From: Gigaspora rosea
Taxonomy: Eukaryota; Glomeromycota; Glomeromycetes; Diversisporales; Gigasporaceae
DNA length: 64,000 nucleotides
NCBI GenBank assembly: GCA_003550325.1
Contig: QKWP01000766.1
Span: forward strand, 33,425 to 97,424
Direction of reading: 5' to 3'
A program made the translations under genes and the position numbers. The notes beneath the pieces are model-generated. The model was given only the letters and a program-made list of their open reading frames with translations, did no database searches and was not told the DNA's origin. Below are positions 11,155 through 22,559 of this stretch, piece after piece; position 1 is the first letter of the stretch; every line of letters starts with the position of its first letter.

Positions 11155-12202
11155 GGGACTGCCTATTTCCACCATGATATTTTGCTATTTCTACCATGGT
11201 TACACAAAAAGTTACTATTTTTAGATTTTAATATAATATTGTATATTATAATTTTAATTGGCCCACTTGATTTAGGTTACCAAAACAAGACTTGTGTAAT
11301 ATTACACAACATTAGCAGCATGTAACCAAAAATTATTTTTGTAAAAACAATGCACTGGACCTTTGTGTAATGTACATGCATATGTTGTATAACCAGTATA
11401 TGTACTTTGATTGGATATTACTTTGAACCTAGATTTAGGGTTAGGGTGGGTCAGAATTATGTAGAGTTGCATCAGTCCGGTGCGGTCTGGTCCGGTCACT
11501 AAGATGACCATTATCATAGTGTTTACGTCCCGGTTCAGTCTGGTCCTTCGGTCCCATAACGGTCCTTTAATGATTATGTCAATCTTAATGCATAACTGAT
11601 AAGATTTTATTGGCCAGAATGATGTAATTATTTACTGTCAAATGTGCAAATCTTACATTTTTGATACTTCTGCACTTACTTTTTTGATACTCCTAAATGT
11701 ACCCCAAAATTATATTACTTTTTTGAGACACAGCGATTTTAAAAAAGTCACGTGATCACTGCGATTAAAATCGACCAATGGAATTGCAGGTAAGATTCTA
11801 ATAAAAGGCTTAAAGTTTTTTTAATCAGAACTAATTTTTTTATTATATTATTATTATATAAATTCTAATAAGAGTTCAGAGATGAAAATTACCATTCCAA
11901 TAGTAGTAAACACATCAAATTGGCTTAGTGTATCACGAAATATGAGTAAAAAATTTTCACGAATTTTTAAAGCTTTTTTAAAAAAACTAAAAATTCGTGA
12001 AAATTTTTTACTCATATTTCGTGATACACTAAGCCAATTTGATGTGTTTACTACTATTGTAACTAAAAATATTTTTTCAAAACCAATGCACTGAGCTTTT
12101 GTGTAACAAAAGTGCATATATTATTTTGAATTCTAAAAATAGAAAATCTTGGGTAACCATGATGAAAATAGCAAATACCATAGTGGAAATAGTAACCACC
12201 TT
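11155..12202. mobile_element. about 1-kb TIR element with internal hairpin
   Basis: The ends are inverted repeats of about 60-70 bp: left GCCTATTTCCACCATGATA.., right (reverse complement) TTACTATTTCCACTATGGTA... Inside are a direct repeat of about 62 bp (11321-11383 and 12058-12118), a GC-richer patch at 11455-11560, and the perfect palindrome described separately. No transposase. The target duplication is unclear (perhaps TTATT). Confidence 0.65.
11899..12058. repeat. perfect inverted repeat, 70-bp arms, 20-bp loop
   Basis: Arms at 11899-11968 and 11989-12058 are exact reverse complements. The loop is A/T-rich around AGCTTTTTTAAAAAAACT. Reading frames on both strands through this region are by-products of the palindrome. 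Confidence 0.95.
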
Positions 12203-12802
12203 ATTTTTTTTTAATTTTGTAACCTGTCAGATCTTTATTAGCAAAATTACATAAAAACTACATAATTTTATATACTAACAGTAATAATCGAACTAAGCCG
12301 GCTGCCCGAATTGGTGCCCAACTTTGCTACTGCACTAAAATGGTTTGCTCATACTCAAACGACAGTCTTCTCCATCAGTAAAAAGTATAGCACCACCTGG
12401 CTTCAGAAACCAACCACAGGATCCATTCTACCTAAAAACTTCTTCTCTGAGCTTCTCATAAAGAAGAATAAAAAAAAGGGGGAAAGACTAAAGGGGGACA
12501 ATACCTAAATAACTAACCAAAAAACCAACCAAAAATACAACCAAACGAAAGAAAAAACAAAAAAAGAAAAACCAAAGAAAAAGCAAAGAAAGAATAGAAA
12601 CTGTAGATGCTAACATGTCTAGCATAAATGATAAAAATTATATAATACCACAAGACTAATGTCTATTGATGTATTATATGTACAAGTAATGAAAACGAAA
12701 CTAAAAAAAAAAGATAAGAAATTTTTCATGTGCTCTCCAGATCCAACCATGTCATTCATTATTTATTTGTATGTCAGTATATACTCGGGATGGCACTGGT
12801 CC
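12203..12802. other. A+T-rich intergenic DNA, nothing recognised
   Basis: Contains a short open frame at 12311-12508 of unfamiliar sequence and a purine-rich AAC/AAA stretch at 12510-12600. No RNA gene or element boundary could be identified. Confidence 0.4.
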
Positions 12803-13260
12803 CGATTTGATCATTCCAATTCAGAAGGAGTAAACACTGCTAATCTTTTGGAGGGAGTAAGCTAGGATTCTCACTTTTTGGCGAAAATTTCAAAAAAATC
12901 CAAAAAGGAGTAAGATGATACCCAAAGAAATTTAAAGGAGAAGGTGTAGTTAAAAAACTTAGTTTTTTGTTGTTTCCCATTGTTTTTTTCCACAGGAAAC
13001 TTCATCGACAAAAGAAAACTTTAATCTCCACCAAAATTTCTCATACAAGGGCTCCACCTTCTGCCAGTTATCTTGTAAAAGTACGCTTTTGACTTGCATG
13101 TTGAATATATAAAGGAGTCCCCAGAAAGTTAGTTGACCTTTATAAAAACCATTTTCCTGTGTTATCCTACTATACATTAAGTATAGGCAACTCTCCAACA
13201 AAAAACTTCTTGTTTTTCTTCTGTTGGTAATTTGGTTCAAGTGATCATCAGAAAGAGTTT
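12803..13260 (-). repeat. dispersed repeat with coding relic, copy 1
   Basis: The minus strand keeps a 93-residue open frame (12959-13240) containing LLQDNWQKVEPLYEKFWW. The same sequence recurs on the plus strand at 22560-22860, and part of it at 28590-28690. I do not recognise the family. Being repeated and frayed, it is probably part of a transposon. Confidence 0.5.
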
Positions 13261-13339
13261 TTTGAATAGTAACCCCTTATTATAAAGTTCTAATTTATAA
13301 AATAGTTTAATAATAAGGTTATTATAAATCAAGTTTATT

Positions 13340-13952
13340 AAAATGTGCCTATGGTGTTGATAGTGATTTAAGCCGGCTAATGCAGCCACAGCTAAGCTGG
13401 CTTAGCTGGCTAAGCCAGTTGATGTAATGTGATCGGCTGGCTAATGCGGCTAAAAGCTAACTATTATATGAATCCGATAAATTCCAAAAAGGAAAAATAA
13501 ATGGACATAAAGTATGGCCAAATATCCCGAAATATTCTGAATGCAAGCCAATAGTTAGCCGTTAGCCAGCTGCTTAGCCAATGATTTAGTCAGCTGGCTA
13601 AGCCAGTCGACTAAAACCATGTGGCTTAAATCACTAGATGTTGACACTATGTTACACAATCTATTAGAATAGCCAATCAAAATTTAAGATCAGGTGTAAC
13701 ATAAAATTTCATTTTTTTTGTTTATTTTTTAAAAAAACATTCATATCTCTAAAGTTTGCTTATGAAACCACCTTTGGGACTCTAATAAAAAAAAATTCCT
13801 TACTAAATTTTGGTATAAACTATGCCCCCCTGCCCATCCCAAGTCTCACCCTAACCCTAAAGTAATTAAAATTTGATAAAAATTTATTTTTTGGGTTTGT
13901 TACACAGATTTGCAAATCTAATTTACCCTATGGTGTTCAACACCATAGATGC
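13340..13952 (-). mobile_element. TTAGGG-containing MITE family, copy 1 (interrupted)
   Basis: The ends share CTATGGTGTTGA as inverted repeats (left about 13350, right about 13952, where CTATGGTGTTCAACACCATAG forms a small palindrome). Read on the minus strand, the body contains two adjoining TTAGGG units (CCCTAACCCTAA at about 13848). It aligns with the copies at 37918, 38757, 41150 and 42925. A hAT MITE sits in its left part; without it, the left end matches the copy near 41330. Confidence 0.65.
13361..13636. mobile_element. hAT-type MITE
   Basis: 276 bp. Ends TAGTGATTTAAGCC and its inverted copy fit the hAT terminal pattern TAGNG. The 8-bp flanks GGTGTTGA and GATGTTGA differ at one position. 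The interior is rich in GGCTAA/TTAGCC palindromes, which are candidate transposase-binding sites. Confidence 0.8.
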
Positions 13953-14126
13953 ATTTTATAACATTTGTTATAAATAACTAGAGATTTTTTATTTAATACC
14001 TTGTTTTTGTACGTTTGCCCATGAAGGGGTAATAATTGTCAATTAAACAATTAGCATCAAAATTACCAAGACTTTCACAAATTGCATTTTTTTTTCGCAA
14101 AGAGTATAAAAAATTTGTTAACAATA

Positions 14127-14303
14127 TATAAGTCACTCTCGTTATAGTGACGTCCTCAGGCTGTAAAATTTCTTCACTATATTGAGAGATTCACTATATC
14201 GAGAGCCTTTTATTATAGTAATAATAATTCTGTTCTAAAAAAATTCTTCACTATAACCAATCTTCACTATATTGAGAGTTCACTATAATGAGAGTGACTT
14301 GTA
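14127..14303. mobile_element. TA-flanked MITE, copy 1 of an inverted pair
   Basis: 177 bp with ends TAYAAGTCACTCTCG and inverted copy. Internally it repeats TCACTATA and TGAGAG motifs. It is near-identical to 14686-14862 but in the opposite orientation. The TA at the outer ends suggests a Tc1/mariner-type element. Confidence 0.8.
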
Positions 14304-14685
14304 CTTTCTTTTAAAAAAGCGAAAGAAATATTGAGTAATGAGTAAAAAGGCATGCGTTTATATAATAATTCATTTCCAAAGCCACAATAAACGTTTCTTC
14401 ACTCAGATATACAAACAATAAACTTAATTTTTGAAACAATTACCCATTGAAATCAGTAAACTTTTGAAGCCATTACTCAGCATAGACGATAATTAGTAGC
14501 TTTTCTAATTTATAAATTGATACTAAACTTAGTCATATCTTCAAAAGAAGTGTTAGACTTGTGGTCTCAAAATCACTTGGACTTTAAAATCAGTCCTTTT
14601 CTTCATTCAGACGCAAACACCATTAACAGGTAATGTCTTAAAAGTTTACTAATTAAAGTTGACCTCGATATAGGCACTCTCAATA

Positions 14686-14862
14686 TACAAGTCACTCTCG
14701 TTATAGTGAACTCTCAATATAGTGAAGATTGGCTATAGTGAAGAATTTTTTTAGAACAGAATTATTATTACTATAATAAAAGGCTCTCGATATAGTGGAT
14801 CTCTCAATATAGTGAAGAAATTTTACAGCCTGAGGACTTCACTATAACGAGAGTGACTTGTA
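14686..14862. mobile_element. TA-flanked MITE, copy 2 of an inverted pair
   Basis: Same 177-bp element as 14127-14303, inverted. The 382-bp spacer between them holds no recognised feature. Confidence 0.8.
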
Positions 14863-15599
14863 GTCACAAACTCATATAATCACCATTTTATATTTACCGA
14901 TTATTCGCACCATGGATTTTTACTATTCGTACCATGAAAATCTGCTTACCCTAACTAACTACAGAACTAATTCTGGTCATTACCGGTATTTTACCCTTTA
15001 CATGGTCACAAATACGTATAATCACAGTAACCCGATTTTACATATACCAATTTAATTAGATACTTGATATAATCACAAAATTACAAGAAAAATTAGACAT
15101 TTTCATATCTCAGCCGGGTTAATTTTACCTTAAGCATATATTATGTTTTAATGTTGATTTACGAATACTGATGTCATCGTTTTATCAGATTTTCGCTGTT
15201 TGTTTTTAAGCTTAAGCTTTGCCTTTCACTATTTACATAAATAGTTCGCTTGACAACTGTGATTTTCATCCAGTTCTGAACAACTTGCCAACAAATACTT
15301 GAGGTCACTCATTTCATCAACGCTTATTTCATGGCAAACTTCCTTTATAGTTTTTGATGTCAAAATCCTTATGGTCCTCGTTAGATGCAGGTATTTTCTG
15401 GTTAATATTGCAATTACAATGATTATTGAAATCGAATTAATATGATTATGACGTTATCTTTCTTTTTGCTATCGATCATCTTGAGCGAAGACTGGTTCTG
15501 TCACTCAGTAACTCATAAACTAAGGGTAATGTATTGTTACGTATTTAGTTATTGGTATGTTCCGATGGACTCCGCGATCACTGCAGGCAATGCAAAGAC
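14863..15599. other. intergenic DNA with a decayed TIR
   Basis: Near 14900-14950 the phrases TATTCGCACCATGGAT and CTATTCGTACCATGAAAA resemble the terminal repeat of the element at 11155-12202, so this may be one end of a decayed relative. Otherwise no gene or RNA is recognised. Confidence 0.3.
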
Positions 15600-15990
15600 T
15601 TCATATTTTGCGATTAGGCTTCATGGCTGCAATAACAGTGCAAGAATCTCTTATTAGCACCATCGTGATAGCAGTAGAGATGTGCTTCATGCGTGCGCGT
15701 GATTCCGAATATACGCATGTTTCCGAATCATGGCATTTTATCCAATCGAAATTTTATTTTTATTTAAATTTTTTTTTTATTAAGAAAAATTCATTGATTC
15801 GCATAATTCCGAATCATGCGCATTTTAACCCATCTCTAGATAGCAGCGCAAGAATCTTTTGTCTGGTATTAGGCTCTGCAATGATAACAATGCAATGCAA
15901 GAACTTTTTATTTCATAAGTAGGTTCTACGGCAATGGCAGCAGTGCAAGAATCTCTTATTTCATAATTGGGCACCACGGCAATAGCAGTG
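15600..15990. repeat. tandem repeat of about 64-bp units
   Basis: Four or so units share GCAATARCAGTGCAAGAATC followed by TCTTATTTCATAA. One unit is split by the hAT MITE at 15675-15838. Confidence 0.65.
15675..15838. mobile_element. hAT-type MITE with perfect 8-bp duplication
   Basis: 164 bp. Ends TAGAGATGTG.. and inverted TAGAGATGGG fit TAGNG. Flanked by GATAGCAG on both sides (15667-15674 and 15839-15846). Inner ends carry ATTCCGAATCATGCG-type repeats. The flanking tandem repeat supplies the empty-site sequence. Confidence 0.85.
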
Positions 15991-17408
15991 AAGGATTTCA
16001 GGTTTAGAGTAAAGTTTTCGGCGTGTACGATTGGTGTATTTTTGAATATATATTTGTTCGTAACGTTTTTTTTTTTTGTATAAACCTTTTATTTAATACG
16101 TAGAATTTTCTAATATAAAGATTTAGGTTATTTGAACACGGAGATTTAATTTTTCCTACACATAGATCATAATGGACCTGCGCAATTATCTTATGTATAT
16201 ATACTTATTTTATATAGTTACCACAAATATTTTAATTATACTGTACATTTAATGACTTTATAGAGGTAACAGGATATTGTCACCCTTTTTATAATCACAT
16301 ATTTTCTGTATCCCGAGCAACTGTATTACATAGCATAATCAGTAAATTTTAAGTCATTACTCAGCACAAACAATAATAAATATATATATATATAACTGTT
16401 AAATTTTCAAAATGTCAGATAAGCAATCTTAGACCCATTTTTTTGTAACATTGTAGCGAATTCATAAATTTGAAAATTTTGACTATTATAATATGTTAAT
16501 ATACTGATTTTTGCTGAGATAATCAATGTTCCCAGGTAGGTTAAGGCGCTTCTTTATTATAAATTTATATGTTTAACAAGAGTGGAGAAGATGGGTTAGA
16601 AATTTTATCAGCTTATATCAAAGGTCCAAAAAAAGTTTTCTGAACTAGATATTGATTTATTAATATATAATTTGGTAGTTAAAATTTAATTTTGAACTAA
16701 AAAATAGCTTAATTTTATAAAATTGCCGAAATCTGGTTGTAATCGATTAAATTTGATGATTTTGATCGATTATCATTACCCCAACCCTATAAAAAAAAAC
16801 ATTTGGAATTATTCAGAAATATTCGATCTTTTGTTCGAAAATCGACAGTGTTCCGAACATTTTAAATCATATTTATTGGATGTATATGTTTTTATACGTT
16901 TTTTTATGCGATAATTTTTAATCAAAAATTTCTATTTTTTACGTCCCAAACAAACATCGTAATTAAAACCATACAAACATAAACTCCTGTTCGGAAAATC
17001 GACACCGTTCCAAACTATTCCTGACAATTTTAAACACCATTTTTTATAAGGCAACGATTAAATGAGATTGAGATTTTTATCGATATGAATTGTTAGCGCA
17101 ATTCGTTATTTATGAATTGATATGAAGTTTAGCCTACCACAAAAAAAGTGTTATCTCAAACCTACTTGAGGCTTAATTAGATTATACAAAAGCCATTATA
17201 AACATTCTTTGCTCAGACACAAACAAGTTGATTATTTTTCGAAATCACTGCCAAACTTAAACAGTAAATTTTTGACCCATTGCTTAGCATCAACAATAAT
17301 AAATCTATATATAAAAATATATACATATAAATTCATCAATCGAAATATAGATACCACACGAGATATACGTAGCATTCATTTATTTCGGGTTTGCATGATT
17401 TTGTAAAA
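15991..17408. other. A+T-rich intergenic DNA with dispersed short repeats
   Basis: No gene recognised. A phrase of the type CATTACTCAGCAYARACAATAATAAAT recurs at about 14470-14500, 16350-16385 and 17275-17300, so parts are an old dispersed repeat. A TA microsatellite lies at about 16380-16395. Confidence 0.4.
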
Positions 17409-17575
17409 TTTGCAGATCAAAAAAAAAAAAAGAAATCGCCTTTGATTTCTAGGTGATTCCTGATTTCTTAAAACTACTCCGATATGACAATTTCCATACA
17501 CAAATATCATAAAGTTTTAAGAAATCAGAAAACACCTAGAAATCGCAAGTGATTTCTTTTTTTATGATCTGCAAA
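17409..17575. mobile_element. fold-back MITE
   Basis: About 167 bp whose halves are inverted copies of each other. Outer ends are TTTGCAGATC and GATCTGCAAA; the arms also share GAAATCGC, ATTTCTAGGTG and TTTCTTAAAACT. Strong hairpin potential; no coding. Confidence 0.75.
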
Positions 17576-17854
17576 TAATGAAACCAAAAAAACTATCGGT
17601 CTTGAAATATTCTACTGTACTATCGCTAGAACCGGTTTACCATTATCCTATATATAAGCTCCATATTCTAACTTGGTTTTCTAAATAAAAAAAAAAAAAA
17701 GACGTTAGGATTCTTTGAAAAGCTTTCAAAAAATTATCTTGAACTTCTTGATGAATTCTGTAATAATTAATGTTGGCCAATGTTCCGAGCACATTCTGCC
17801 TTTTAAAATCTAGGCCAATATATTTTCGTAATAAATTATCAGTATACATTTATT

Positions 17855-18054
17855 GCGCTTTGCAAAAAGATGTGACATCTGCAGATCACAATGTCGCGTG
17901 AAAATCGGAGATTCTATAGATTTTAAGAATCTAATCAATTTCAAATAAATATAAATATAACTGTCAAAAATATGGATCAATAGGATACAGAATCTCGGAA
18001 ATTCTTCTCTATCATAATTAAAAACATTATGGGGTCACGTCTTTTTGCAAAACG
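17855..18054. mobile_element. short TIR MITE
   Basis: 200 bp with inverted ends CGCTTTGCAAAAAGATGTGAC and GTCACGTCTTTTTGCAAAACG (about 19 of 21 paired). The interior is A+T-rich and non-coding. It lies directly before the surviving part of the BTB-TLDc relic. Confidence 0.7.
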
Positions 18055-18183
18055 TTATAAAACATGGTTCTATTCAACAATTTGAAATTATTATCAAGCA
18101 ATTTTTATTTATAATCACTCGATATTAATCAGTATTTAAATGTTAAAAGTATTGTAGTATTAATGTAAAAATTTTTAATTAAG

Positions 18184-19018
18184 GTATATCTATGGAGGAA
18201 AAGCTTCCTTAGAATAAATTGATGCTTCATTTACTTTTGAGCCTACACTTATTGCTTATGAGCTTCTCTTTGAAGAGTTGGCTAAAAGTCTTGAAATTTA
18301 CCTAATTGAAACCAAGGCTTCCTGGTTTCGTTTCATTTCCTCCGTGTTTATAAAATAAAATTTCAAAATAATTAACTTCTAAGAATTGCAAAAATGGTGC
18401 AATAATATTTTGGTAAAGCATCTGAATAAAATTTTTAATTTTGAAGATTTTATTTCTGTTCAAAAAAATGGGTTAATCTCGTGATGATTTACAAATGGAA
18501 GAAGTAAAAATTTGGGATCGCGTTATTTAATGAGGAATTGCTCAAAATCCTGGTCTACCCTCTGATCATTAAAATTGGTTTCGGGATAATTTTTTGGCTC
18601 AAAAACCACTTTAAGATATTGTTTACCTCTTATTCGTTGTTTTCAAATATATGGTGACCATATCAACAATAACAATTCTAGATAAAGATCCCTGGAACGA
18701 CATAATAAAAAGATTTGTATCCCAAATAGACCAATATTTTGAGAAATTCTTTCTCTTCATCTAGCTTTGACATCAATATTGCCAATCAGTGTAACAGAAC
18801 CATTTTTGAAAGTAATTATCAGCTGAAAATTGCTTCATGAATTGATGGTAAAAGTATTATATCTTTCACAAAAAATAATCTCAAATGAATTTAGATTACC
18901 TCTTCGTGAAAGAAGATGCAATAAGCAAGCAAATATTATCGTGGTTATGAAGATTAAAGGCATTAACGAAATTCTTGGTGGATATAATCATTTTGGATGG
19001 AATACCAAGTTCAGATAA
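18184..19018 (+). pseudogene. BTB-BACK-TLDc (Kelch-like) gene relic
   Basis: After a possible acceptor site (TTAATTAAG at 18182), the frame reads YIYGGKASLE, then FEPTLIAYELLFEELAKSL, then BACK-like sequence (IAQNPGLPS, DPWNDIIKRFVSQ). It ends in a TLDc segment (NEFRLPLRERR.. and VVMKIKGINEILGGYNHFGW, to 19018). Stops and frameshifts occur throughout, for example a stop right after SLE and two adjoining stops before GIAQNPG. The N-terminal BTB domain and the end of TLDc are missing. This architecture is greatly expanded in Rhizophagus, which supports the organism call. Family assignment is from motif recognition only. Confidence 0.65.
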
Positions 19019-19639
19019 TATAGTAAAGTATTGTAATTATAAGTTTATCTTTTTTAATTGAAAAATAATAATTCAAACTTCTATTTTTTAAGCAAGCAAT
19101 TGAATGTGATCTAAGTTTTGTCATGATTAGTTTAACGAAGATGAAATATGCTGTTGTTAGTATTTTAACCGTTAAATATAATATTTATTTCATACATTGG
19201 AATGGAATTATTGTGGGTTTAGAATCCACATAAGTTGATTCCAAATAAATGTAGATTGTAACTGAACTTTAAAATGCATCTGAGTTCCTAAAAGAATTTG
19301 AATTCAACTTATAATAAAATTAAGTAGATTCTAATTTATTTTATGAAGCAGCTTTAAGATAATGATTATTCATAACGAAAAATGCATTAGTAAATTAATT
19401 CAGTTTATTTATCAGTTTTTTTATTACATTTATGATTGCTAGGATGGTAACTACTACACATGGTTTTCATTTAAGATCATAAAATTATGTAAAGGATTTT
19501 GTCAAAATACTAACACATATGGACTATTTTTAGTTGGTTTGGTCTTGATGTTTGAATATGTATTCATTGTTTTTTTTTATTAAAGACATTAATTATTTAG
19601 ATTAAAAATTTAAAAATATTTACAGCAACGTAAAGGTAA
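19019..19639. other. A+T-rich intergenic DNA
   Basis: No frame, repeat or RNA recognised. Confidence 0.4.
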
Positions 19640-20051
19640 TGCTTGAAACCAATCCTTACTTCAAGTATCTTCAATTCACTTGGATATTTTTTGCTAAAGA
19701 ACATCATTTGCATGTTCCACAAACCCTTGACTTTGTAGATGCCTTGGATGGCCGTTAATGATATGAATGTTAGACCAAATAGTTAATTATTCTTGGGTTA
19801 TTTCTTCTGTAAACTCATGACTATTATCACTCTGGAGATGATTGGAGCACCAAAGTAGATGACAAAAAAAATAGCAACCTCAATTGGGTTAAAGCCTGGT
19901 CAATGATCGCACATGTGACAAATGTGATGATAATCTGCTTTGCAGCTATCGGGTTTGGAAAATTTTTTCTGTCGTGCAATTTTTTACAAACTTTTAAGAA
20001 CGATTGTGGAATATAGCAATATTGTTCAGAAAATAGCAAAAAAATAAACAA

Positions 20052-20090
20052 ATAAATAAATAAATACCTGTAAATAAATAAATAAATATA
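20052..20090. repeat. TAAA microsatellite
   Basis: Repeats of AAATAAAT, split by one CTGT interruption, lie between the MITE at 20112 and the integrase relic. Confidence 0.8.
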
Positions 20091-20111
20091 TTTTATAACT
20101 TTATTAATTCA

Positions 20112-20296
20112 TGTGGCAGATTATGCTGAGATTGGCTTATGCTGAGAATTTAAGTTATTTTATTATGAAATTATAAAATTTTAGAGGGCTTTTTTAGGGT
20201 GTTTTTTTTTATAGTTTGTTAGGGTTTAGTGTTAGGTTATTAATAAATAAGTATATGTGGATTTTAGTAGGTATTATCTCAGCATAAGCTGCCACA
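20112..20296. mobile_element. MITE inserted in the integrase relic
   Basis: 185 bp with inverted ends TGTGGCAGATTATGCTGAGAT and its near-complement. Flanks ATTAATTC and ATTAATCC suggest an 8-bp duplication with one mismatch. The interior has GTTAGGGTTTAGTGTTAGG. Removing it brings the two halves of the integrase coding relic together. Confidence 0.75.
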
Positions 20297-20596
20297 ATTA
20301 ATCCGTAGATTATATACCACTTCCCAGAGTTTCGTAGAGCCAACATGTTTCAAGACCTCTGAAGTAACCTGCACAATATTTGTATATCTTGTAAGTTTAA
20401 TCAATTTTTATAAGTTGCAATACGGGATTAGTTGTTCACGTAAAGCTAACGTATTTTTTGCCCAGCAATGACCTTTCGCATTTCCAATTTTGGTATTTTC
20501 AATTTCTTGTAAAATGCTATTACAAAAGTCGAAATCCTCACGTGTGATAAAAATCTTATGTCGCCTATTAACTGAATTGCTGTCAAGAAATTTCAA

Positions 20597-21274
20597 AGCA
20601 ACTCTTCAAATGTATCGCAAGATAAAAATGGATAATTTTGAGATTCGGCCATCAAAGAGTAAGAATTTTAAAATGAAATAAAAGTTGACGCAAATTCAGA
20701 AGAAAATCTGAACTCAAGTTAAAGAATATGCTATTCGCATAGATGTCATATCGTTAATATTCTCGCGCATCATGTACACATATATTCCACAGACGCGAGT
20801 AAGTATTTTCTTTTTTAAAAAAAAAAAAATAATAATAAAAAAAGTGATGTTAATAATTAAGCCAGGTTGAAAATTTACTTTATAGTTTCTAAAAGATGCT
20901 ACATTGAATTGAATTAGTCAAATTTCCTTATAACGGGCTGGATATTTAAAAAAAAATTTCAGAGTTAAGAAAATTTTGTAGCTTGAAAATTAACTATATA
21001 CTAATACACATGTGCACATATTATGTTAAAAAATATGTGGCCCATATGCACATATTCTTATCTATTCAAATTCAATTATGAAATTACTAGTATTGCGTAA
21101 ATACAAATATATAATTTGGATAAATACAATGTGAAGATAGATAATAAATCAAGAGTAAAGAGTAAATTTATTTAAGTCCCAATGAATATAGAGCTAAATT
21201 TATTAAAGGTTTGTATTCCAAAAAATTGACACTATGAGATACATTAGATAGCTACCGGTTTAATACTATATAGT
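20597..21274. other. A+T-rich intergenic DNA
   Basis: No gene recognised. Poly-A/T runs near 20815-20845. Confidence 0.35.
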
Positions 21275-21625
21275 TTGAAAACGTCTTTATCAATATTTAA
21301 ATTTATTAGGGATCAAGTAGCAGATATAATTTGCACTGAATTGACTATATCAACAAAAAGCCAGTTATTTCAAAGCCTTAAAGTAAATAACTTACGCCAC
21401 AGGCTTGGCGTTAAAAGTCAGTATAGTGAAGAATGTAAATTTGAAATATACAATTACGCATTTATATATACAAAATTCTGGTTAAAGTTTCGCGTCAGAG
21501 GCGTAGATATAAACACTTACCTTTTAAATAATAATATATTTTTTTTTCATGAATTAACACCTTTTATTAAAGGTTATATACAAAACATCAAAACTTTACT
21601 AAAATCTTCGATGAATATCTTTTAA
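21275..21625 (+). CDS. hypothetical 116-residue ORF
   Basis: An open frame of 116 residues with no recognised domain. It is open slightly upstream of its first Met, and its stop overlaps the terminal TTAA of the MITE at 21622. The composition is not obviously biased, but the region is repeat-rich and there is no partner gene, so it may be a relic or chance. Confidence 0.2.
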   Translation: MKTSLSIFKFIRDQVADIICTELTISTKSQLFQSLKVNNLRHRLGVKSQYSEECKFEIYNYAFIYTKFWLKFRVRGVDINTYLLNNNIFFFHELTPFIKGYIQNIKTLLKSSMNIF

Positions 21626-22147
21626 GGGTAGGGGGAACAAATTTTAAATTATATATAAAACATATTGTAAAATTTTTTTCTATTAAAAATTAAAAAATAT
21701 TTTATGAAGTAAATTACTTTTAAAAATTAATTGAAAGTTGCAGAATAGATTCTTCTAATTTTAATGATAGTAAAATTATTAAAATTGGTTAAATATTCGC
21801 TGAGAAACAGGTGTTTAAAGATAGAGTATCATAAATTGTTTACAAAAATCATATGATGATCATATGATATCAACCAATCAAAATTAGTCATTTTGTGTAA
21901 CTGGGAGAAATTTGAGCCAACTGGGAGAAACTTTACAATATATAAAAGTATAAATTTTTTAAAAGTTTTATTTATTAAAACTTTGCTATTATAAAAAGAA
22001 CATATTGTTCTATATATTATAAAATTTTGGCTAAAATTAATTACAACTATAAAAAGTTTTATTAGTAGCATATTTTCAATTTCTATATAAATCCTATTGT
22101 ACCACCAAAATCATATGAAAAATGATCTACGTTCCTCCTACCCTTAA
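21622..22147. mobile_element. TTAA-flanked (piggyBac-like) MITE, copy 1
   Basis: Ends TTAAGGGTAGGGGGAAC and inverted GTTCCTCCTACCCTTAA. The right half is similar to the family copies at 30321 and 61945 (CCAATCAAAATTAGTCAT, ATATGAAAAATGATCTACGTT). It carries an internal direct repeat of AACTGGGAGAAA. Confidence 0.75.
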
Positions 22148-22559
22148 TCTTGCAGCTATATAGTACTAATAAAATTTATTTAAAAAGGCTTCTTATATAT
22201 GTTTATTATTTCTAATAAATTAGACAGAATGATAATCAAATAAATAGAACCTATTTGTATTTTTCTATTGTGCACCTTTTGAAATTTCTGAGATTTTGAA
22301 GATTTAAAGTTTATTAGCTTTAAAATGAACTAGCCATTTAGAACTCTAGTATTATAAATTGCCATATACAAAACTCTCTTATAATAATAAACCTATTATA
22401 TACTATACCTGAATATGAAATACAGAATCTATATTAATTAAATATAAGTTTTTTCAAATATTTGGATTGCCTATTATGAATATAAGATATGCATACTTTT
22501 TAAAGTTTTTCTTTAGTGACAAGAATTTACTAGATTTTGGATTTATTATAGAATTTAAA
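22148..22559. other. A+T-rich intergenic DNA
   Basis: No gene, repeat boundary or RNA recognised. Confidence 0.35.

Larger units (their letters stand above)
19640..20596 (-). pseudogene. integrase-bearing transposon relic (KRBA2-like/Ty3-type DDE)
   Basis: On the minus strand the protein runs from 20596 (NTKIGNAKGHCWAKNTLALREQ..) through LTRYTNIVQVTSEVLKHVGSTK (about 20300-20370). It resumes after a MITE with FLKVCKKLHDRKNFPNPIAAK (about 19940-20005). It then shows the integrase core phrase QSDNSHEF, with the second catalytic Asp, and NGHPRHLQSQGFVEHAND (about 19700-19840). This order matches fungal integrase proteins related to KRBA2 and Ty3/gypsy integrases. Stops interrupt it at several points, including within both retained core segments. 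No gag or RT was found alongside. Confidence 0.6.

Noticed and set aside
11854..12117. Open frames of 70-87 residues on both strands with the same internal peptide
   Set aside because: They arise from the perfect palindrome at 11899-12058, which reads alike on both strands; no family resemblance.
12290..12430. Possible tRNA or SINE head in a GC-richer patch
   Set aside because: No A-box/B-box pair or cloverleaf could be assembled.
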